Below, one piece after another: positions 34,701 through 43,078 of a stretch of DNA of 64,000 nucleotides; position 1 is the stretch's first letter, and each line of letters opens with the position of its first letter. This DNA is from CATOSD01 sp965203135 (GTDB lineage Bacteria > Chloroflexota > Dehalococcoidia > Lucifugimonadales > CATOSD01). A program made the translations under genes and the position numbers. The notes under the pieces were generated by a model. The model ran no database searches and was not told where the DNA came from. It was given only the letters and a program-made list of their open reading frames with translations. The stretch is from contig CBDBBO010000001.1 in the NCBI GenBank assembly GCA_965203135.1, positions 620,001 to 684,000 on the forward strand, read 5' to 3'.

Positions 34701-35915
34701 ATGAAACTCTGGACAACCCTTGCCAATGCACTGCCCCGATTCAACCGCCGCGAGCGCGCGATTCGCATGGCTCGCCCCCAGCCAGAAATCTGGGAGCAGG
34801 GCCTGGGACTGCCGCCCTCCTGGGCGCCCGCCACATACGGCGAGTATTACCCGCGCTCGGCGCTGGTCTACTCCGCCATCCGCGTGCGGCAGGACGCGAT
34901 CGTCCGCGCGCCGCTCAGGGTCTACCGGCGCGGCGGCACAGGCGATCCGGCGGCGAGGGAGCGCGCGGCGCTGCTGGTGGGGCCAGATCACCCAGCGCAG
35001 CGGCTGCTCGACAGACCCAACCCGTTCTGGACGCGCGGCGACCTGTGGCGCGCCACCGAGACCTCGCTGGGGCTGTGGGGCGCCGCCTTCTGGGGGCTGG
35101 AGCGCAGGGACGGTGAGGTGGTCGAGATATGGCCGCTCCGCTCCGACAGGATGCGCGTGGTCCCCGACGATGCGGCCTACGTGAAGGGCTTCGTCTACGT
35201 TGGGGCTGGGCACACGCTCGTGCCCTACGTCGCCGAGGACGTGGTCTGGATACGCCACTTCAATCCCCTGGACGAGCTCGCCGGCCTCTCGCCCATGGCG
35301 CCGCTGCGACTTTCCGCCGACATGGGCATAGAGGCGCTGCGGGCCAACCGCAACAACCTGAGCAACGACAGCACCCCCGGCATGATAATCGAGACGATGG
35401 ACACGCCCACCGACTACGAGCTGAAGGAGTTCTACGAACGCTGGGAGGCGCGCTACCAGGGCGTCGACCGGGTGCGGCGTCCGGCGCTGCTGGGCAGCGG
35501 CATGAGGGCAACCAACCTGGGCTTCAGCCCCAAAGACATGGAGTACATCCAGAGCCTGCGTTGGAGCCTGGAGGACGTCTGCCGCGTGTTCGGCGTTCCC
35601 AAGGCCATGCTGGGAGACACCGAGCGCATAGCCTTCTCCAACTTCCGCACGGCGCGGCGAGTCTTCTGGGAGGACACCATCCTGCCGCAGCTCACCTTCT
35701 ACCAGGAGGCGCTCCGGCAGTGGTTGCTGCCCAACTTCGGCGACCCGTCCCTGCTGGCCGAGTTCGACGTCTCCGAAATCGACGCGCTCAGGGAGTCCGA
35801 GAACGACCGCGCCGAGCGGCGACGCAAGTACGTAGCCAGCGGCATCATGACCATCAACGAGGTCCGCGAGGAGATGAACCTCGCCCCCGTAAGCTGGGGC
35901 AACGGCCCGTCCTGA
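34701..35915 (+). CDS. Phage portal protein (HK97 type)
   Basis: A 404-residue portal-family protein. Recognisable segments are YYPRSALVYSAIRVRQDAI near the N-terminus, LLDRPNPFWTRGDLW, DVVWIRHFNPLDELAGLSPM, and FGVPKAMLGDTERIAFSNF with ARRVFWEDTILPQL, which is the classic HK97 portal stem/wing region. AGGAGG lies 8 bp before ATG 34701. No protease, capsid or tail genes follow; the next gene is a host GuaB-like enzyme with its own promoter. It is therefore an orphan terminase-portal pair, either a prophage remnant or a retained device. Confidence 0.88.
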   Translation: MKLWTTLANALPRFNRRERAIRMARPQPEIWEQGLGLPPSWAPATYGEYYPRSALVYSAIRVRQDAIVRAPLRVYRRGGTGDPAARERAALLVGPDHPAQRLLDRPNPFWTRGDLWRATETSLGLWGAAFWGLERRDGEVVEIWPLRSDRMRVVPDDAAYVKGFVYVGAGHTLVPYVAEDVVWIRHFNPLDELAGLSPMAPLRLSADMGIEALRANRNNLSNDSTPGMIIETMDTPTDYELKEFYERWEARYQGVDRVRRPALLGSGMRATNLGFSPKDMEYIQSLRWSLEDVCRVFGVPKAMLGDTERIAFSNFRTARRVFWEDTILPQLTFYQEALRQWLLPNFGDPSLLAEFDVSEIDALRESENDRAERRRKYVASGIMTINEVREEMNLAPVSWGNGPS

Positions 35916-35952
35916 GCGGTCCCAAACACCGATGTTGACGCGCCCGTCTGCC

Positions 35953-35982
35953 TTGACGCTCACGCCGTTCCTTTGCTATATT
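35953..35982 (+). promoter_or_regulatory. Sigma70-type promoter of the guaB3-like gene
   Basis: TTGACG (35953-35958), 18-bp spacer, TATATT (35977-35982), about 43 bp before the TTG start with a GAGGGGG box. It argues against a start further upstream. Confidence 0.7.
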
Positions 35983-36024
35983 CCGCAAAATTTAGGCCGT
36001 GCTTATCGAAGAGGGGGCGCCGAA

Positions 36025-37152
36025 TTGAAAGAGCTCAAGCGTGCGTACGGTTTCGACGAGGTAGCGATAGCCCCAGGTAGCGTAACTCTAAACCCCGAAC
36101 TTACGAACACTGAGTTTTCTGTAGACGGCATCACACTTCCCATCCCGGTGCTCGGCTCGGCCATGGACGCGGTTTCCTCGCCCAGTTTCGCGGCCAGGAT
36201 GCAGGACCAGGGCGGACTCGCGGTGATGAACCTGGAGGGAGTGCAGACTCGATACGATGACCCCGACGGGGTGATCGCCGAGATTGTGAAGACCTCGCAG
36301 GACGAGGTCACCGCTCGACTGCAAAAGGTGTACTCCGCCCCCATCAAGGACGAGCTGGTTGGGGAGCGGGTAGAAGAGACCAAGAACAACGGCGCCAAGT
36401 GCGCCGTTTCTGTTACCCCCGCCAGCGCCAAGCGCCTGGTCCCGCTGGCCGCCGAGGCCGGCGCGGACGTGATAGTGGTCCAGAGCACCGTCACCACCGC
36501 GCGCCACATATCCCGCAGCGCGCGCGGGCTGCGTTTCCCCGAGTTGCTGGAGATGGTCAACGTGCCCGTGCTGGTGGGCAACTGCGTCTCCCACGACGTG
36601 GCCCTCGAGCTCATGGAAACCGGCATTCACGGCGTGCTCGTGGGCGTAGGCCCCGGCGCGGCGTGCACCACCCGCGAGGTCACCGGCGTCGGAGTCCCCC
36701 AGGTGACGGCCACGCTCGACTGCGCCGCCGCCAGGGAGGAGTACTTCGACCGCACCGGCAGGTACGTCCCCATCATAACGGACGGCGGAATCCGAACCGG
36801 CGGCGACCTTTGCAAGGCGCTCGCCTGCGGTGCCGACGCGGTCATGCTCGGCACCCCGCTCGCACAGGCCGAGGAGGCTCCCGGCGCCGGCCACAACTGG
36901 GGCATGGCGAATCCCCACCCCGCCCTCCCCAGGGGCACTCGCGTAAACGTCGGCGTGAAAGGAACGCTGCAACAGCTCTTCTTCGGCCCCACGTCGAGGA
37001 CGGACGGCACCCAGAACCTCATCGGCGCGCTCGAAGTCTGCATGGGCATGATCGGCGCGGAGACCATCCGCGACATGCACCACAACGCCGAGGTCATGGT
37101 CGCCCCGTCCATCAAGACCGAGGGCAAGCACCTCCAACTCGGCTTCGAGTAA
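36025..37152 (+). CDS. GuaB3-family IMP dehydrogenase-related protein
   Basis: A 375-residue IMPDH/GMPR-family TIM barrel without CBS domains, the GuaB3 type. Cys214 in GVGPGAACTTREVTG is the catalytic cysteine of the family loop. IITDGGIRTGGDLCKALACGADAVMLGTPLA is the phosphate-binding region (cited positions about 268-298). SAMDAVSSP fits the IMPDH VTAAMD region. TTG 36025 is chosen because a consensus promoter lies just upstream and GAGGGGG is 7 bp before it; ATG 35932 would precede the promoter. GuaB3 proteins are of debated function, and some have GMP reductase activity. Confidence 0.88.
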   Translation: MKELKRAYGFDEVAIAPGSVTLNPELTNTEFSVDGITLPIPVLGSAMDAVSSPSFAARMQDQGGLAVMNLEGVQTRYDDPDGVIAEIVKTSQDEVTARLQKVYSAPIKDELVGERVEETKNNGAKCAVSVTPASAKRLVPLAAEAGADVIVVQSTVTTARHISRSARGLRFPELLEMVNVPVLVGNCVSHDVALELMETGIHGVLVGVGPGAACTTREVTGVGVPQVTATLDCAAAREEYFDRTGRYVPIITDGGIRTGGDLCKALACGADAVMLGTPLAQAEEAPGAGHNWGMANPHPALPRGTRVNVGVKGTLQQLFFGPTSRTDGTQNLIGALEVCMGMIGAETIRDMHHNAEVMVAPSIKTEGKHLQLGFE

Positions 37153-37170
37153 GCCTCCCGAGGCGACGAC

Positions 37171-37893
37171 ATGACCAGCAAGACATACCTATCCAAGGTC
37201 GCCTCCGATACCCTGGAGCGGTTCCCCGACTTCCCGCCGCGAGACGACATGCAAAACCCCATCCACTTAGGCAGGCCAGCCATACTTGCGGCCCTGGATT
37301 TCCACTTTGGCGGCTCGGAGACAACACTCGTTCTGGGAGAGGTTCCCGTCGCCATGAATGTGGAGCAAACACGGGCCGGAGTGAGAATTCCCGACCTGAT
37401 CATAGCCTTCGACGTGGATGTTCCCAGCCTCATCGACCGCAACGGGTACGCTATCAATCTTGTGGGCAAGCCGCCGGACTTCGTGCTCGAGGTGGCGTCG
37501 CCGACCACAGGGAGACGCGACTACACCGAGAAACGGCGGGACTACGAACGCCTCGATATCCCTGAGTACTGGAGATTCGACGGAACCGGCGGGGAGTACC
37601 ACGACGCCCCGCTGGCCGGAGACCGGTTGGAGGATGGCCGCTACCAGCCCATCGAGATCGAGTGGTCCTCGCAAAACACAGGGCGTGGCTACAGCGAGGT
37701 GCTGGGGCTTTACCTGTGCTGGGAGGAAGGCCGGCTGCGCTTCTACGACCCGAAGGCGGACCGCTACCTGCCCACCTACCACGAAACGACTGAACGTGCC
37801 GAACAGGAAGCGCGACGCGCCGAACAGGCGGAGGAGGAAGTACGCAGGCTGCGGCAGCGTCTTCGGGACCTGGGCGAGGAGTGCCCCCGCTGA
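37171..37893 (+). CDS. Uma2-family (DUF820) putative nuclease with C-terminal coiled coil
   Basis: A 240-residue Uma2-family protein of the PD-(D/E)XK fold. Motif residues: RIPDLIIAFD (Asp) and PPDFVLEVASPTTGRRD followed by YTEKRRDYERLDIPEYW (Glu and Lys region). The last 45 residues form a highly charged coiled coil (TERAEQEARRAEQAEEEV). Uma2 genes are widely multiplied in Chloroflexota, cyanobacteria and others; no activity is established for most. It is 18 bp after the guaB3-like gene. A second, shorter member lies at 51144-51695. Confidence 0.85.
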   Translation: MTSKTYLSKVASDTLERFPDFPPRDDMQNPIHLGRPAILAALDFHFGGSETTLVLGEVPVAMNVEQTRAGVRIPDLIIAFDVDVPSLIDRNGYAINLVGKPPDFVLEVASPTTGRRDYTEKRRDYERLDIPEYWRFDGTGGEYHDAPLAGDRLEDGRYQPIEIEWSSQNTGRGYSEVLGLYLCWEEGRLRFYDPKADRYLPTYHETTERAEQEARRAEQAEEEVRRLRQRLRDLGEECPR

Positions 37894-37927
37894 CCCGGGC
37901 CTGCTATCTACCTGCCTGTTCCACCCC

Positions 37928-38779
37928 CTAGCCCGCGTACACGCACACCACCCGCGGCAGACCCAGCGCGTCCTCGCGGTGTGTTACGCGCGCTCCGGGA
38001 AAACCGAGCCGCGCCATCCCCTGCACCTCGTCTAGCTGCTCCGGCCCAATCTCCACGAACAGCGCCCCTCCGGCGTTAAGGCGCGGCGGCGCGTCCGCGA
38101 GCAGCCGCCGCACCACCGCCAGCCCGTCCGCGCCCCCGTCTAGCGCGCGGGCCGGCTCGCGTCTCACCTCGCGCGGGAGAACCGCCATGTCGGCGCTGCG
38201 GATGTAAGGCGGATTGGAAACGATCACGTCCACGGACGCGTCCAGCGGCGCCAGCAGGTCGCCGCAGGCCAGCCCGACGCGGCCCTCCACGCCGTGACGC
38301 CGCCGGTTCGCGTCCGCCACTTCCAGCGCATCCGCGTCGACGTCGATGGCCGTCACCGTTGCGTGAGGAACGCGAGCGGCCACCGCGACCGCAATCGCGC
38401 CGCTGCCGGTGCCCACGTCGGCCACGCTCACGGTGCCGGCGTCTCCCAGGGCGGCGCAGTGCTCGATGGCGCAGTCCACCAGTGTCTCGGTCTCCTGGCG
38501 CGGAATCAGCACCCGCCCGTCCACGCGGAAGTCCAACCCATAGAACTCTCTGTGCCCGGTGACGTACGCGAGCGGCTCGCCCTCCTCGCGGCGTCGGACG
38601 AACGCCATGGCCGCGGTCCGGCTTTCGGGGGACACGGCGTCTGAGAGCGAGGCGAAATAACCGGCGCGGTCCATGCCGAGAGCGTGCCGGACCAGCACCT
38701 CCGCCTCCAGGCGGGCGTCGGGGATGCCGCTCGCCTCGAGCGCGCGAGTAAGCCGAGCGTGAAGCTCGCCAACCGTCAG
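37928..38779 (-). CDS. prmC: Peptide chain release factor N5-glutamine methyltransferase
   Basis: Methylates the GGQ glutamine of release factors, using SAM. The methyltransferase core shows VADVGTGSGAIAVAVAARVPH (positions about 119-139) and the substrate motif NPPYI. An N-terminal helical domain typical of PrmC (VGELHARLTRALEASGIP) is only encoded if translation begins at CTG 38779. That CTG overlaps the prfA stop as CTGA, exactly mimicking the usual ATGA coupling. The first conventional start (GTG 38698) would delete about 27 residues of this domain. With CTG the product is 283 residues, the normal length. Adjacent to its substrate gene prfA. Confidence 0.92.
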   Translation of the reverse strand: MTVGELHARLTRALEASGIPDARLEAEVLVRHALGMDRAGYFASLSDAVSPESRTAAMAFVRRREEGEPLAYVTGHREFYGLDFRVDGRVLIPRQETETLVDCAIEHCAALGDAGTVSVADVGTGSGAIAVAVAARVPHATVTAIDVDADALEVADANRRRHGVEGRVGLACGDLLAPLDASVDVIVSNPPYIRSADMAVLPREVRREPARALDGGADGLAVVRRLLADAPPRLNAGGALFVEIGPEQLDEVQGMARLGFPGARVTHREDALGLPRVVCVYAG

Positions 38780-39846
38780 AGGCTCACCTGCTCCAACCTC
38801 TGGGCCTGCTCCCGATCGGACAGCGCGCGAACAAAGTCGTCGATACTGCCCTCAAGCACGGACTCCAGGTTGTAGGTGGTGAGCGCCACGCGGTGGTCGG
38901 TGACCCGGTTCTGCGGGTAGTTGTAGGTGCGAACGCGCTCCGAGCGGTCGCCCGACCCTACCTGCGAGCGGCGGGACGCGCTGACCTCCTGCTGCTGGCG
39001 CTGCTGCTCCCGTGCGAACAGCCGGGACCTCAGCACCGACATGGCCTTTTCCTTGTTCTTGAACTGGGAGCGCTCGTCCTGGCACGTGGCGACTATGCCC
39101 GTAGGCCGGTGGGTGATGCGCACCGCGGTCGCCACCTTCTGCACGTTCTGCCCGCCGTGGCCGCTGGCGTGAAAGATATCGATGTCCAGGTCCTCGGCGC
39201 GGACGTCCACGTCGATCTCCTCCGCCTCGGGCAGCACTGCCACGGTCGCCGCGGAAGTGTGCAGCCGCCCGCCCGACTCGGTCACCGGGATGCGCTGCAC
39301 GCGGTGGGTGCCGCTCTCGTGCTTCAGGCGGCTGAAGGCGCTGTCGCCGCGCACGAGGAACACGATCTCCTTGATTGCGCCCAGGCCGGTCTCGTTGGCG
39401 TCCATCACCTCGATGCGCCAGCCGTTCCTCTGCGCGTAGCGCGAGTACATGCGATACAGCTCCGCCGCGAACAGCCCGGCCTCCTCGCCGCCCGTGCCCG
39501 CGCGAATCTCCATCATCACGTTCTTCTCATCGTTCGGGTCGGTAGGCAGAAGCGCCATCTGTAGCTCGAGCTCCGTGCTCGCCATGCGGCTTTCCAGCTC
39601 CGCCAGCTCCTCGCGGGCGAGCTCCGCCAGTTCGGGATCGGGGTCGTCGCGCAGCATCTCGCGAACGCCCGCTAGCTCCTCCGCCAGGCTGCGGTGCTCG
39701 CGCGACAACGTGACCAGATTGCGAATTGACGCCTGCTCTTTCGCCAGGCTCTGAATGCGCGTGTAGTCCGTCGAAATCGCCGGGTCGGCGAGCAGGCGGT
39801 CGATCTCCTCGTAGCGCGCCTCTACGGCCGCGAGCGTGTCTCTCAT
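38776..39846 (-). CDS. prfA: Peptide chain release factor 1
   Basis: RF1 releases peptides at UAG and UAA. The 356-residue product has GGQ at 231-233 (HASGHGGQNVQK) and the tripeptide codon-recognition motif P-V-T at 187-189 (RIPVTESGG), which belongs to RF1, not the SPF of RF2. AGTGGEEAGLFA is conserved. The segment after GGQ is NVQK where most bacteria have HVNK/HVNR, a slight variation. It overlaps hisS by ATGA upstream and prmC by CTGA downstream, so the three are translationally coupled. Confidence 0.96.
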   Translation of the reverse strand: MRDTLAAVEARYEEIDRLLADPAISTDYTRIQSLAKEQASIRNLVTLSREHRSLAEELAGVREMLRDDPDPELAELAREELAELESRMASTELELQMALLPTDPNDEKNVMMEIRAGTGGEEAGLFAAELYRMYSRYAQRNGWRIEVMDANETGLGAIKEIVFLVRGDSAFSRLKHESGTHRVQRIPVTESGGRLHTSAATVAVLPEAEEIDVDVRAEDLDIDIFHASGHGGQNVQKVATAVRITHRPTGIVATCQDERSQFKNKEKAMSVLRSRLFAREQQRQQQEVSASRRSQVGSGDRSERVRTYNYPQNRVTDHRVALTTYNLESVLEGSIDDFVRALSDREQAQRLEQVSL

Positions 39847-41144
39847 GCCGGGCTACCCCGCCTGGCGTCGTCCGCCGTGGGCGCGTCCTTGCCGGCCAGC
39901 GCCTCGACCAGGCCGTTGGCCGCATCTATGGTGCGCTGTTCGCTCTTCACCAGGTCGCGAAGCTGCACCACGCCCTGGGCCAGCTCGTCGTCGCCGATTA
40001 TGATCGCGTGGGTGGCGCCGGTGGTGTTCGCGTATCTCATCTGGCTGCGCAGCCCGCGACCGGCCGGGCCGACCGTAGCTGCCACGCCGTCCCGCCGGAG
40101 TTCGGAGGCGATTCGTACCGCCTCTCGCTTGGCGGCGTCGCCTATGTGCGCAACCAGCACCTGCGTGTCCGCCTCCCGCGGTACGCGGATTCCCTGGCGC
40201 TTGAGGTTCTCGATTACACGCTCGATGCCCATGCCGTAGCCCACGCCGGGGGTGGGCCTGCCGCCGATCTCCTCGATCAGGCCGTCGTAGCGCCCGCCGC
40301 CGAACAGGGTGTTCATGCGTCCCTCGACCGGCGGCGTGACCTCGAACACCGTGCGCGTGTAGTAGTCGAACCCGCGAACCAGGCGGTGGTCCACCTCGCC
40401 CTCGATGCCCACCTGGCGCAGGTAGTCGAGCAGGTCGCGCCAGTGACTGTGGCAGTCGTCGCAAAGGTGGTCGGCGCTGTGCGGCGCTTCCTCGATCACC
40501 GGCTGGCAGCCGTCCTGCTTGCAGTCCAACAGCCTGAGGGGGTTGCGGTCCAGCCTGCGGCGGCAGTCGTCGCACAGCCTGTCCGCGTGCGGCGCGTAGT
40601 GCTCGCGCAGCCGCTGCACGTACTGGGGCCGGCACGCCGGGTCGCCGATGGAGTTTACGCTAAGAGAAAGGTCGCGAAGCCCCAGTGACTCCAGGAACCG
40701 CCAGCCCAGCTCGATTATCTCGGCGTCGATGGAAGCGTCGCCGTCGCCATAGGCCTCGATGCCGAACTGGTGATGCTGGCGATACCTGCCGGACTGCGGA
40801 CGCTCGTAACGAAACACGGGGCAGAGGTAGAAAAGGCGCACCGGCTGAGGCAGGTTATGCATCCCGTGCTCCAGGTATGCCCTGCACACCGGAGCGGTGC
40901 CTTCGGGACGGAGCGTCAGCGTGTCGCCGCCCCTGTCCTCGAAGGTGTAGGTCTCCTTCTCCACGATGTCGGTGACCTCGCCGATGCCCCGCACGAACAG
41001 CCGCGCGTCCTCGAACATGGGCGTGTCTATGCGCCGGTATCCGAAGCTGTGCGCCACCTGCTGCGCCCTGTCCTGGAAGTAGCGCCAGTAGGGTTGATCG
41101 TCCGGCAGGATGTCCGAGGTGCCGCGGGGGGCCTGGAACATCAT
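39843..41144 (-). CDS. hisS: Histidyl-tRNA synthetase
   Basis: Class II synthetase of 433 residues. Motif 1 region APRGTSDILPDD, motif 2 TLRPEGTAPVCRAYLEH with FYLCPVFRYERPQSGRYRQ, the HisA motif LVRGFDYYTRTVFEV, and motif 3 GVGYGMGIERV are present. A C-terminal anticodon domain follows. A Cys-rich patch (LCDDCRRRL, CKQDGC, LCDDCHSHW) inside the insertion domain looks like a zinc site and occurs in some HisRS. It overlaps both neighbours by a few bases (Fe-ADH stop upstream, prfA start downstream). Confidence 0.96.
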   Translation of the reverse strand: MMFQAPRGTSDILPDDQPYWRYFQDRAQQVAHSFGYRRIDTPMFEDARLFVRGIGEVTDIVEKETYTFEDRGGDTLTLRPEGTAPVCRAYLEHGMHNLPQPVRLFYLCPVFRYERPQSGRYRQHHQFGIEAYGDGDASIDAEIIELGWRFLESLGLRDLSLSVNSIGDPACRPQYVQRLREHYAPHADRLCDDCRRRLDRNPLRLLDCKQDGCQPVIEEAPHSADHLCDDCHSHWRDLLDYLRQVGIEGEVDHRLVRGFDYYTRTVFEVTPPVEGRMNTLFGGGRYDGLIEEIGGRPTPGVGYGMGIERVIENLKRQGIRVPREADTQVLVAHIGDAAKREAVRIASELRRDGVAATVGPAGRGLRSQMRYANTTGATHAIIIGDDELAQGVVQLRDLVKSEQRTIDAANGLVEALAGKDAPTADDARRGSPA

Positions 41145-42286
41145 ACGAATAGCTGCTCCAGCAGCGCGCGGGCGTCCTCACGCTCGAGGGGCCGCGGCAG
41201 AACGGTCGTCCGCTCCCAGCGAATGTTGTCCAGCAGGGTGTCCATGTCGTCGGGACTGACGCCGAGCGCGGATATCTTCGTCTTCAGGCCGCAGCGGCTC
41301 ATAATCTGGTCGATTCGGGCCGTCGCCGCGTCCAGGTCTTCCACACGAAGCGCGGCGAAGAGTGCCGGGAGCTTGTGCTCTATGGCGGGCGCGTTCCACC
41401 TCAGGAACGTCGAGAGCGTAACGCCCACGGCCTGGCCGTGCTCGGCGCCCCAGTACAGCGTGAGCGGACTGCCCACTGCGTGGCACACGTTCGGGTGGCT
41501 GTTGGAGTAGGCGATGCCCGACATCGTGGCCGCGAGCGAGCACGCGGTGCGCGAATCCAGGTCGCCCTGCAGGCAGGAGCGCTCCAGGTTCACGGCGTAG
41601 TCGGCGATCACTCTCAGGCAGATTGCGTCGGAAATCGGCTCGGACTCCAGCGACCAATAGGACTCGAACGCGCTGGTAAAGGCGTCCATGCCGGACGCCG
41701 CGGCCAGCCTCTTGGACATGCTCATGGTGAGCTGGGGATCGACCACGGCCACTGTGGGGAACATGAGCGGGCTGCTGAGTCCCAGAGAGCGTTTGCCCTC
41801 CATGTCCCAGACCGCGGCGCCGGAAGTCACCTCGCTGCTGCTGCCGGACGTGGTGGGAGCCGCCACGAATGGCAAGCCCCGTCCGCGTATGGAGCGCTTG
41901 CGATCGATATAGTCCATCGCGGGACCCTCGTGGGGCGTGAGGATTGCGACGATCTTGGCGAGGTCCATGGCGCTGCCGCCGCCCACGGCCACCACGACGT
42001 CGGACCCGGACTCGCGGCACCTGGCGAGGGCGTCGTCAACCGCCTCCGGCGACGGGAACGGCGGCGTTTCGTCGAAGAGCGTAATGCGGGACAGCCCGAT
42101 GTCGCCTATGATCCGTTGAAGAACGCCGCGGGCGCGCAGGCTGTGGCGTCCGGTCACCAGGAACACGCGCGAATCGCTCCCCGCCACGCTGTCGACCACC
42201 GTCTTGAGGTCGCCGAGCCTGCCGTTGCCAAATATCACCCTGGTGGAATTGAGCCAGGTGAAGTTTTGCTCGCCTGGATTCGGCAT
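41141..42286 (-). CDS. Iron-containing alcohol dehydrogenase family protein
   Basis: A 381-residue group III (Fe-type) alcohol dehydrogenase homologue. NAD-binding segment VVVAVGGGSAMDLAKIVA, the PTTSGSSSEVT motif, DPQLTMSMSKRLAAASGMDAF (metal-ligand Asp region), and SHPNVCHAVGSP...GAEHGQAVG (His ligands). Substrate not determinable; propanediol-, butanol- and maleylacetate-type enzymes share the fold. Start ATG 42286 has GAGGAGG 7 bp upstream. Its stop overlaps the hisS start, so hisS translation may depend on it. Confidence 0.9.
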   Translation of the reverse strand: MPNPGEQNFTWLNSTRVIFGNGRLGDLKTVVDSVAGSDSRVFLVTGRHSLRARGVLQRIIGDIGLSRITLFDETPPFPSPEAVDDALARCRESGSDVVVAVGGGSAMDLAKIVAILTPHEGPAMDYIDRKRSIRGRGLPFVAAPTTSGSSSEVTSGAAVWDMEGKRSLGLSSPLMFPTVAVVDPQLTMSMSKRLAAASGMDAFTSAFESYWSLESEPISDAICLRVIADYAVNLERSCLQGDLDSRTACSLAATMSGIAYSNSHPNVCHAVGSPLTLYWGAEHGQAVGVTLSTFLRWNAPAIEHKLPALFAALRVEDLDAATARIDQIMSRCGLKTKISALGVSPDDMDTLLDNIRWERTTVLPRPLEREDARALLEQLFV

Positions 42287-42347
42287 GGCGGCCCTCCTCG
42301 CAATCAATTGTGCGAGAACATTCTAGCATAAAACTTCAAGGCGCGCT

Positions 42348-43052
42348 TTAGTGCCCCTCGCCCGTAACCGGATCGATTACCAGAACGCGGCCGCCGACGC
42401 TGAGCCCGAGCATGTCCCGGACTTCGACCATCGCGCGCAGAGCCTGCTCGCGAGTACCCCATCCCACCGAATGCATGATGCCGAGAAGGTCCCGCCCCAG
42501 CTCGCACACGGCGGGACTGCGCGCCTCGTAGAGCCTGGACAGCGGCCTCCAGTCCTCGGGCGGCAGGTCCATGTTCAGCTCGCAGTACCGTATGGCCCAG
42601 GTGTAGTACCACGGCGTGCCGCTCGCGGGCGGCGGGCTGTGCCGCACGCCGTTCATCGCGCCCCTCGACATGCGCTCCTGGATAGCCCGCTTGGTGAAGC
42701 CCAGTGGCAGGAGCAGCGCGTCCACCGCCGGGTGTATAACCATCTCCTCGATGTCGCCGCCGATGCGCGCCTCCGGCGACAGCGGACCGTAGCCGCGTCC
42801 CCGCGCGGTGTACGGGAAGCCGCGGCTGCGCAGCAGAATGTGCGTAAGCTCGTGCGCCGCGTGGTACGCCAGGTCGTCGTCCGGCAGCTTCGTCCACTCC
42901 GGCACAGCCGGCGCGGTCAGGTCGGCGCCGAGGGAGCCGAACACCGCGCTGTGCCCTTCCTCGACCAGCTCCGGGGCGATGCCGGCCTCCTCGCCGTACA
43001 GCTCCCAGAAACTGCCGAACGGCTCGACAAGCTCCCTGCCCAGCGTCTTCAT
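42348..43052 (-). CDS. Unknown protein with HExxH metallopeptidase-like motif
   Basis: A 234-residue soluble protein. AYHAAHELTHILLRSRG carries a H-E-L-T-H zinc motif at about residues 66-70, followed by GGDIEEMVIHPAVDALLLP, which could supply a third ligand. PWYYTWAIRYCELNMD and LVIDPVTGEGH near the end are not recognised. The family is unknown to me; a zinc peptidase or a DUF with gluzincin-like fold is plausible. Start ATG 43052 has a GAGGAA box upstream. It lies 26 bp after the MFS gene on the same strand. Confidence 0.65.
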   Translation of the reverse strand: MKTLGRELVEPFGSFWELYGEEAGIAPELVEEGHSAVFGSLGADLTAPAVPEWTKLPDDDLAYHAAHELTHILLRSRGFPYTARGRGYGPLSPEARIGGDIEEMVIHPAVDALLLPLGFTKRAIQERMSRGAMNGVRHSPPPASGTPWYYTWAIRYCELNMDLPPEDWRPLSRLYEARSPAVCELGRDLLGIMHSVGWGTREQALRAMVEVRDMLGLSVGGRVLVIDPVTGEGH

Positions 43053-43078
43053 TTGTCCCAATTCCTCGACACGCTCAC

